64,000 bases of DNA from Rhizobium esperanzae (lineage in GTDB: Bacteria; Pseudomonadota; Alphaproteobacteria; Rhizobiales; Rhizobiaceae), in assembly GCF_014197615.1 (NCBI RefSeq), contig NZ_JACIFY010000001.1:310001-374000 (forward strand), read 5' to 3'. The stretch's first letter is position 1. Each line of letters starts with the position of its first letter. Made by a program: the position numbers and the translations under genes. This document shows positions 56,820 to 64,000 of the stretch, in pieces. A model generated the notes under the pieces. That model made no database searches. It saw only the letters and a list, made by a program, of their open reading frames with translations, and was not told the DNA's origin.

Positions 56820-57215
56820 ATGCGCCTTCGCCTTTCCGCAAACGCCGCCCTGCTCGCCGCTCTCGCAGCCATGATCGCGGCCTGCCAGTCGTCGCCGGCC
56901 CCCACAGGTCCGGACCGCGCCGCACTGCCGACGATGGAACGCGTGGCGCTCGGCGCCAACGCCTGCTGGTTCAAATCGGGCGACCCGGCCTTTGCAGCCT
57001 ATAAACTCGCGCCGGAACTTAATTCCTTCTCCGGCCGGCCGCGTATCCTGCTCGTCCACAAGGGCAGCCCGGAAGCCCGGCCGCTGCTCGTCGTGCAGGC
57101 CGAGGGAAGCCCGTCGCATCTCCAGGCCTTCGGTCCGATGATGTCGGAGCCGGTCGCCGGGCGCATCGCCGCCGACGTCAACCGCTGGTCTGGCGGCAAC
57201 AAGGCCTGCAGCTGA
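56820..57215 (+). CDS. Putative lipoprotein of unknown function
   Basis: The 131-residue product has a lipoprotein-type signal (LSANAALLAALAAMIAACQSS, lipobox AAC) and a compact mature domain with NACWFKSGDPAFAAYKLAPELNSFSGRPRILLV and a C-terminal Cys (NKACS). I recognise no family. Start at the ATG at 56820; the frame from 56730 overlaps purQ heavily. The two C-terminal-side cysteines (Cys after NA and the last one) could form a disulfide. Confidence 0.75.
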   Translation: MRLRLSANAALLAALAAMIAACQSSPAPTGPDRAALPTMERVALGANACWFKSGDPAFAAYKLAPELNSFSGRPRILLVHKGSPEARPLLVVQAEGSPSHLQAFGPMMSEPVAGRIAADVNRWSGGNKACS

Positions 57216-57254
57216 TCATCCCAGCTGCAGGAAGCCCGTCAGTCCCAGAAAAAG

Positions 57255-57512
57255 TCAGTCCCAGAAAAACGACTTGCCGATTTCGCGGGCCGCATCGGAC
57301 TGCGACACCCCGATATCCTTCAGTCCGGCTGCCGTAAGCTCCCTCAACGCACGCCGTCCTTCCCGCTTCCGATGCCAGAGAAGAATGGCCGCCCGGATCC
57401 GCCCCAAACGCGTCTTGGCCTCGGTGGCCGCGTCGGGGAGGATAATCTGTCTCCTGTCTTCGTATGAGACAATTGGTACAATCGGCATTTTGATCTCAGG
57501 CAAGGCAGACAT
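57255..57512 (-). CDS. DUF1127 small protein
   Basis: The 85-residue protein ends with the DUF1127 pattern: WHRKREGRRALRELTAAGLKDIGVSQSDAAREIGKSFFWD, including R-x2-LREL-x4-LKDIG-SQ-D-REI-K-FW. Arg-rich small proteins of this kind affect RNA turnover and phosphate or carbon physiology in Agrobacterium and Rhodobacter. Start at the ATG at 57512 (MSALPEIKMP) with AAGGA upstream. It is transcribed divergently from the MocR gene. The long antisense open frame beyond this start is not coding. Confidence 0.82.
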   Translation of the reverse strand: MSALPEIKMPIVPIVSYEDRRQIILPDAATEAKTRLGRIRAAILLWHRKREGRRALRELTAAGLKDIGVSQSDAAREIGKSFFWD

Positions 57513-57561
57513 TCCAGGATTCCTTTTGGACAACCATTGGAATTGACTCATACGCTTGACT

Positions 57562-57589
57562 GATACAATGCGCCAATATATACAATTGT
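57562..57589. promoter_or_regulatory. Direct ATACAAT repeats, candidate MocR operator
   Basis: ATACAAT occurs at 57563-57569 and 57580-57586, 17 bases apart, and the second overlaps the palindrome ACAATTGT (57582-57589). They lie in the 81-base gap between the DUF1127 and MocR genes. MocR-type regulators typically bind direct repeats next to their own promoters. Confidence 0.5.
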
Positions 57590-57593
57590 CACC

Positions 57594-59012
57594 ATGACAA
57601 ATTGGCTTCCCGACATTTCCCGCGGCTCCGGACCGGTCTACCTCCGGCTTGCCGACAGCATCGAATCCGCCATATCGACCGGCGCCCTGCCCGCCGGCAG
57701 CAAATTGCCGCCGCAGCGCAACCTCGCCTATGATATCGGCGTGACGATCGGCACGATCGGCCGCGCCTACGCGCTGGTTCACGAGCGCGGTCTCGTCGCC
57801 GGCGAAGTCGGGCGCGGCACTTATGTGCTCAACCGCTCCGAGACGCCGCCGAGTGAACAGATCGATCCGTTGACCATCTCGCTCGGCGGCACCCGCTTCC
57901 AGGATGCCCCCGCCAACAAGATCCGTTTCGATACGACAGCCGCTCCCGATCTCGGCCAGGGCAAGATCATCGCAGGGATCCTTTCCGAGATCGGCGAACA
58001 GCATCTTGCGGAAATCTCTTCCTATTCCCGGAGTTTTCCGCCGAACTGGTTCGAAGCCGGCCGCCGCTGGCTTGCCCGCAGCGGCTGGACGCCGGAGGCC
58101 GAAAACATCGTGCCGACGCTCGGCGCTCATGCGGCGGCAATCGCCGTCATCGCCGCCGTCTCCGCACCGGGCGACAAGATCGTCTTCGAGAACCTCACCT
58201 ATACACAGGTCAGCCGCAGCGCCCGCCTGCTCGGCCGCCGCACGCTGACGGTCGATTCCGATGATGTCGGCGTGATCCCCGAGGATTTCGAGCGGGTCTG
58301 CCAGCAGCAGCATCCGAAAGTCGCCTTCCTGATGCCGACCGTCCACAATCCGACGGTGGCAATCATGCCCTATGAGCGGCGTGCGGCAATTGCCGGCATT
58401 GCCAGGAAGCACGGTGTCTGGCTGATCGAGGACGATCTCTACGGCGGCATGGCCGACGATGATACACCGCTCATCGCCTCGCTGGCGCCCGACCGCACCT
58501 TTCTCGTCAATGGCCTGTCGAAATCGGTCGCCGCCGGCGTGCGCGGCGGCTGGGTCGCCTGCCCGCCGCATTTTGCCCAGCGCATCAGGGTGACGCACAG
58601 GATGATCACCGGCGGCCTGCCCTTCATCCTGGCGGAAACCTGTGCGCGCCTCGTCGAAAGCGGCATGGCGCATGAGATCCGCAAGCAGAGTGTCGAAGAG
58701 CTCTCCCGGCGTGTTCGCCTTGTCCGCGAGCAGTTGCAGGGCTTCGATTTCGCATCACACCCGCATGCGCCCTTCCTTTGGCTGAAGCTGCCGGAGCCCT
58801 GGATGTCCGGCACCTTCAAGAATGCCGCCCTCCGTGACGGCGTGCTCGTCGACGACGAGGATGAATTCAAGGCGGCGCGCGGCGAGAAATCCTACCATCG
58901 CGTTCGCGTCGGCTTCTCTTCGCCGAAGACCAGTCAAGAGCTGATCTCCGGCTTGATGATCCTGCGCCGGCTGCTGGAAAATGGCGGTTCCGCCTATGAT
59001 GGTGAGATATGA
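57594..59012 (+). CDS. MocR-type regulator: GntR HTH fused to an aminotransferase domain
   Basis: The 472-residue protein has an N-terminal GntR winged helix (GPVYLRLADSIESAISTGALPAGSKLPPQRNLAYDIGVTIGTIGRAYALVHERGLVAGEVGRGTYV) and a fold-type I aminotransferase domain with the PLP lysine K310 in VNGLSKSVAAGVRGGWVA and the cofactor Asp/Tyr in WLIEDDLYGGMADD. MocR proteins sense PLP or related amines and control neighbouring genes. The divergent DUF1127 gene is the obvious candidate target, with itself. The effector is unknown. Confidence 0.9.
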   Translation: MTNWLPDISRGSGPVYLRLADSIESAISTGALPAGSKLPPQRNLAYDIGVTIGTIGRAYALVHERGLVAGEVGRGTYVLNRSETPPSEQIDPLTISLGGTRFQDAPANKIRFDTTAAPDLGQGKIIAGILSEIGEQHLAEISSYSRSFPPNWFEAGRRWLARSGWTPEAENIVPTLGAHAAAIAVIAAVSAPGDKIVFENLTYTQVSRSARLLGRRTLTVDSDDVGVIPEDFERVCQQQHPKVAFLMPTVHNPTVAIMPYERRAAIAGIARKHGVWLIEDDLYGGMADDDTPLIASLAPDRTFLVNGLSKSVAAGVRGGWVACPPHFAQRIRVTHRMITGGLPFILAETCARLVESGMAHEIRKQSVEELSRRVRLVREQLQGFDFASHPHAPFLWLKLPEPWMSGTFKNAALRDGVLVDDEDEFKAARGEKSYHRVRVGFSSPKTSQELISGLMILRRLLENGGSAYDGEI

Positions 59013-59133
59013 CCTGTTGCATATACACGTCATAATTTAGGAAAAGCGCAGGCGCTCATTTCGAGCACCGTCCCGCCTCAACCTCCGTGCTACGTCTTTG
59101 TATTCCCGCCTGACGCGAATCAAAGGACAGCCA

Positions 59134-59712
59134 ATGAGAGTCGACGTCGGAAGAATCGCATTGTGTTTTTTGAGTACGGCGTCACTGGCAGCGGTCGCCG
59201 GCATCTCGGCTGCAGACTCGGCAAATGCCGGCGAGCAGATATTCGATGAGCTGCGCTTCGGGGTCTCGGCCTCGGTACAATCGGGACATTCCAGGGAAGA
59301 CGGCGTCTTTCCCGAAATCACCGCCCTCTTCGACCCTTTCGGATATGAGACCGCCGTCGGCTGGCAGCAGCAGCTGTTGCATCCCCGCGTCCATCTCGGC
59401 ACCTCGATCGGTACATCGGGCGAAGCCACCCAATTCTTCACCGGCTTCACCTGGACGGTCGATTTCAACGAGAAGCTTTTTGCCGAAGCCGGCTTCGGCG
59501 GCGTCATCCATACCGGCGATCTCGACGGCGATAGTGACGGCCCGGAACTCGGCTGCCGCCTCCTCTTCCACGAATATGTCGGAGCCGGTTACCGTTTTAC
59601 CCGCAAATGGAACGTGATGGCCCAGATCGCCCACTCCTCTCATGCCAATCTTTGCGACGGTCCGAACGACGGCATGACGCGCGCCGGCCTGCAGATCGGC
59701 TACAAGTTCTGA
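59134..59712 (+). CDS. PagL-like lipid A 3-O-deacylase family outer-membrane protein
   Basis: The 192-residue protein has a signal peptide and a predicted eight-stranded outer-membrane barrel ending in Phe (GLQIGYKF). It resembles acyloxyacyl hydrolase PagL: WNVMAQIAHSSHANLCDGPNDGMTRAG, with His167 and Ser169 in the H-x-S dyad. The third catalytic residue, a Glu usually about 12 residues later, is not seen where expected, so activity is uncertain. Rhizobium lipid A is partly 3-O-deacylated, so the function is plausible. ATG at 59134 follows AAAGGACAG. Confidence 0.78.
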   Translation: MRVDVGRIALCFLSTASLAAVAGISAADSANAGEQIFDELRFGVSASVQSGHSREDGVFPEITALFDPFGYETAVGWQQQLLHPRVHLGTSIGTSGEATQFFTGFTWTVDFNEKLFAEAGFGGVIHTGDLDGDSDGPELGCRLLFHEYVGAGYRFTRKWNVMAQIAHSSHANLCDGPNDGMTRAGLQIGYKF

Positions 59713-59794
59713 TCGATTGTCCTTTTTGCTGGAAAAGTCTGCCCGCCCTCTGTTGACGGCGGGCATTTTCCTGTCGCGCGCCGCCGCTACATAA

Positions 59795-62065
<2,271 letters not shown>

Positions 62066-62084
62066 TGCGCAAGGAGTAACGATC

Positions 62085-62318
62085 ATGGCCATGAACCCCG
62101 GTGATATCGAAGACATGATCAAGGCGGGGATTCCCGGAGCCAAGGTGACGATCCGCGATCTGGCCGGCGACGGCGACCACTACGCCGCCGAAGTCGTCGC
62201 CGAAGCCTTCCGCGGCAAGAGCCGCGTGCAGCAGCACCAGATGGTCTATGAAGCGCTGAAGGGCAATATGGGCGGTGTGCTGCATGCGCTGGCGCTGCAG
62301 ACCTCAGCGCCGGAGTGA
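62085..62318 (+). CDS. bolA: BolA-family protein
   Basis: The 77-residue product is a short BolA protein: MNPGDIEDMIKAGIPGAKVTIRDLAGDGDHYAAEVVAEAFRGKSRVQQHQMVYEALKGNMGGVLHALAL, with the family helix-turn and the conserved C-terminal His (VLHALAL). BolA proteins bind monothiol glutaredoxins to handle Fe-S clusters and iron signalling. AAGGAG lies before the ATG. The usual downstream partner grxD is not present within this window; the next genes run in the opposite direction. Confidence 0.9.
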   Translation: MAMNPGDIEDMIKAGIPGAKVTIRDLAGDGDHYAAEVVAEAFRGKSRVQQHQMVYEALKGNMGGVLHALALQTSAPE

Positions 62319-62342
62319 CATGCCAGCTTCGGCCGGTTGAAG

Positions 62343-62406
62343 CTTTGAAAATGAAACAGACCCGGGTGGAAGGATTCCTTCCTGCCGGGTCTGTTTCATT
62401 TCAAAG
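62343..62406. terminator. Very long imperfect inverted repeat, convergent terminator
   Basis: CTTTGAAAATGAAACAGACCCGG... pairs over 22 bp, with one bulged A, with CCGGGTCTGTTTCATTTCAAAG. The loop holds a second palindrome (GGAAGGA/TCCTTCC). It lies between the convergent bolA and Gfo/Idh genes and probably terminates both. Confidence 0.7.
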
Positions 62407-62457
62407 CGGTGCCCCATGAGAATGTCGGACTCGTTGGGCGAGCTGGCGCGCAACCAT

Positions 62458-63495
62458 TTAGATCAGGCTGATACGCTGGCCCGCTGCGGCGGATCGCTTA
62501 ACTGCGTCGATAACCTTCAAGGTTTCCAGTCCCTCACGTCCGCTGACCAGCGGTGCCTCCTCGCCTCTGACGACCCTGCAAAGCTGGCGTATCTGCAGGA
62601 CCAGTGGATCCTCGTTCTCGATTTCGGCGCGATGACATTCGAACGGTTCCATCCAGCTCCTTTTGCCGGGATTGCTCCACATGTCGAGTGACGGCACTGA
62701 CAGCGACCCGTGGGTGCCGCCGATCATGTAGCAGGCCTCCTCAGTTTTAGGGTAAGCGGGGTTTTCGCCGGTCGTCATCTCCCAGCTCCATGGGGCGACC
62801 ACGGAATCCGAAACGGAAGCGGTGCCGAGAATTCCGTTCTTGAACTCGATGAGGATCACCGCGGTCTCCTCAACGGCGTTTCCGCGAACTGCGTTGGATT
62901 CGATCGCCTGGACCGCCGTGATATTCCCGAACAAGTAGCGAAGGTTGTCGATGTCGTGGATCAGATTGAGGAAGACCGGTCCCGCGCCGCGTTCGCGGCG
63001 CCAGGGAGTGTCGAAGTATTCATCCGGCTTGAATAGCCAGAACATGGCATTCACGACCAATATTCGCCCGAGCTTTCCGCTCTCGATGATCTGTTTCGCT
63101 TTTTGCATCATCGGATTATGTCGGCGATGATGTCCGGTAAGCAGCGGAACGCCTTTGGCCTCGGCCATCCCAACGAGCCTCTCGCCAGCGGCAATATCGT
63201 CGACGATTGGCTTCTCGATCAATGCCGGGATGCCAGCCTCTACGGCCTCAAACCCATTTCTGACGTGGATCTGGTTAGGCGTCGCGATGATGACGCCGTC
63301 AGGGCGCGCTGCGGCGACCATTTCAGCGAAGGTGGAAAACCATTTGGCGCCAACCTCGCTGGCGATCGCCTCTCCAACCGGGCTCGGGTCGACGATAGCG
63401 ACAAGCTCCGCCATCGGTTCGTCCAGCACGTGTTTGATGTGGCGCTTCCCGATAAGCCCCGCGCCGAGGACCGCCAGTTTGACCGGAGGAGCCAT
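62458..63495 (-). CDS. Gfo/Idh/MocA-family NAD(P)-dependent dehydrogenase
   Basis: The 345-residue enzyme has an N-terminal Rossmann fold (VKLAVLGAGLIGKRHIKHVLDEPMAELVAIVD) with GxGxxG, and the family EKP motif in PALIEKPIVDDIAAGERL, followed by HHRRHNPMMQKAK. The C-terminal half is the Gfo/Idh/MocA beta-sheet domain. The substrate is probably a sugar, inositol or cyclitol, or a quinate-type compound; it cannot be fixed by sequence. It lies three bases after aroQ and is convergent with bolA. Confidence 0.88.
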   Translation of the reverse strand: MAPPVKLAVLGAGLIGKRHIKHVLDEPMAELVAIVDPSPVGEAIASEVGAKWFSTFAEMVAAARPDGVIIATPNQIHVRNGFEAVEAGIPALIEKPIVDDIAAGERLVGMAEAKGVPLLTGHHRRHNPMMQKAKQIIESGKLGRILVVNAMFWLFKPDEYFDTPWRRERGAGPVFLNLIHDIDNLRYLFGNITAVQAIESNAVRGNAVEETAVILIEFKNGILGTASVSDSVVAPWSWEMTTGENPAYPKTEEACYMIGGTHGSLSVPSLDMWSNPGKRSWMEPFECHRAEIENEDPLVLQIRQLCRVVRGEEAPLVSGREGLETLKVIDAVKRSAAAGQRISLI

Positions 63496-63498
63496 TTG

Positions 63499-63948
63499 TC
63501 AGTCCTTCTTGGGTGCCGTGAGCATCGTCGCGACGCGGCGGATTCCGAGCGGATAGCCCTCCGTACCAAGACCGGTGATGATGCCGTCGGCGCGGTGGGA
63601 AACGAAGGAATGATGACGGAAGCTTTCGCGCTTATACATGTTGGAGATATGGATCTCGATGACGGGACCTTCAAACGTGTTCAAGGCATCGAGGATCGCA
63701 AGCGACGTGTGCGTGAATGCGGCCGGATTGATGACGATACCGGCTCCGTCTTCGCGCGCTTCGTGAATCCAGTCGATGATTTCATATTCACGGTTGCTCT
63801 GGTGGAAACGGATCTCGTGGCCGAGTTCTGAGGCCACTTTCCGGCAGTCTGCCTCGACATCGGCCAGCGTCTCGTGACCATAGATGTGAGGCTGACGCTT
63901 GCCGAGCAAATTGAGGTTTGGGCCATTCAGAACGTAGATTAGGCTCAT
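63499..63948 (-). CDS. aroQ: Type II 3-dehydroquinate dehydratase
   Basis: The enzyme dehydrates 3-dehydroquinate to 3-dehydroshikimate. The 149-residue protein has [62 protein letters not shown] and [20 protein letters not shown], the full type II set with catalytic Tyr, Arg, Asn and His. AAGGAG precedes the ATG. Pairing with a Gfo/Idh dehydrogenase suggests quinate or shikimate breakdown rather than the biosynthetic chorismate route. Further genes of the unit would lie to the right of the window. Confidence 0.92.
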   Translation of the reverse strand: MSLIYVLNGPNLNLLGKRQPHIYGHETLADVEADCRKVASELGHEIRFHQSNREYEIIDWIHEAREDGAGIVINPAAFTHTSLAILDALNTFEGPVIEIHISNMYKRESFRHHSFVSHRADGIITGLGTEGYPLGIRRVATMLTAPKKD

Positions 63949-64000
63949 TGCGATTCTCCTTGTGAGGGCGTTGCCAAGCTTAGGCGAACGCTATTTCCTG
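63949..64000. other. Right edge, upstream of aroQ
   Basis: The last 52 bases hold the aroQ ribosome-binding site (CTCCTT on the plus strand at 63956-63961). No gene is seen; the region continues beyond the window. Confidence 0.6.

Noticed and set aside
57513..58673. Long extension of the DUF1127 reading frame across the MocR gene
   Set aside because: Only the last 85 codons match a family and have a ribosome-binding site; the rest is antisense to a clear MocR regulator.

Overview
This window looks like chromosomal DNA of a Rhizobium of the R. leguminosarum / R. etli group. The inference rests on the high-GC alphaproteobacterial coding style, the suf gene order S2-B-C-D-S1-X-A known from R. 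leguminosarum, two copies of a RIME-like rhizobial intergenic repeat, iron-control motifs of the Irr/RirA type, and many genes characteristic of Rhizobiaceae. Assignments come from reading translated sequence and motifs; no database search was possible.

Layout. 0.2-8 kb: a repeat-containing secreted protein, an isoprenylcysteine-methyltransferase-like membrane protein, lipB, tRNA-Leu(GAG), a DMT transporter, an unknown protein, pccA (biotin-carrying subunit of propionyl/acyl-CoA carboxylase), an acetyltransferase, a DUF188 protein, and a small guanidinium exporter preceded by what reads as a guanidine-II (mini-ykkC) riboswitch. 8-14 kb, minus strand: doxX, pccB, a lipoprotein, then the cluster crcB-rluA family-HAD-ATP12. 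14-16 kb: a copper pair with a YcnI-PCuAC fusion. 15.8-20.4 kb: tandem glycine riboswitch and gcvTHP. 20.4-22.3 kb: repeats, a GH25 lysozyme lipoprotein and a minimal flagellar-rod-like protein.

22.4-30.2 kb, minus strand: the suf Fe-S assembly operon (sufS2, B, C, D, S1, X, A). Its upstream region carries an Irr ICE-like motif and a RirA IRO-like motif. Between sufB and sufC sits a 428-bp cassette: a GIY-YIG nuclease gene framed by perfect 35-bp inverted repeats, each itself a hairpin. A variant solitary hairpin lies after gcvP and differs by a compensatory base-pair swap. This cassette is the most promising candidate for a poorly described mobile system in the window.

30-51 kb: an alpha/beta hydrolase, an OafA-type acyltransferase, a GNAT-anmK pair, tyrS, a giant AsmA-like protein, a peroxiredoxin, a ferritin-like protein, an M23 peptidase, a DEAD-box helicase, a NUDIX hydrolase, TfoX-like and flavin reductase genes, an orphan amino-acid-type binding protein, rpe, a DUF2259 protein, a membrane protein, purB, an iron-permease-like protein and a DUF2189 membrane protein. 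51-62.3 kb: a hydrolase, a PAS-GGDEF-EAL protein, then purC-purS-kptA-purQ, a lipoprotein, a DUF1127/MocR divergent pair, a PagL-like outer-membrane protein, purL and bolA. 62.4-64 kb: a convergent Gfo/Idh/MocA dehydrogenase-aroQ pair running off the right edge, probably an accessory catabolic insertion.
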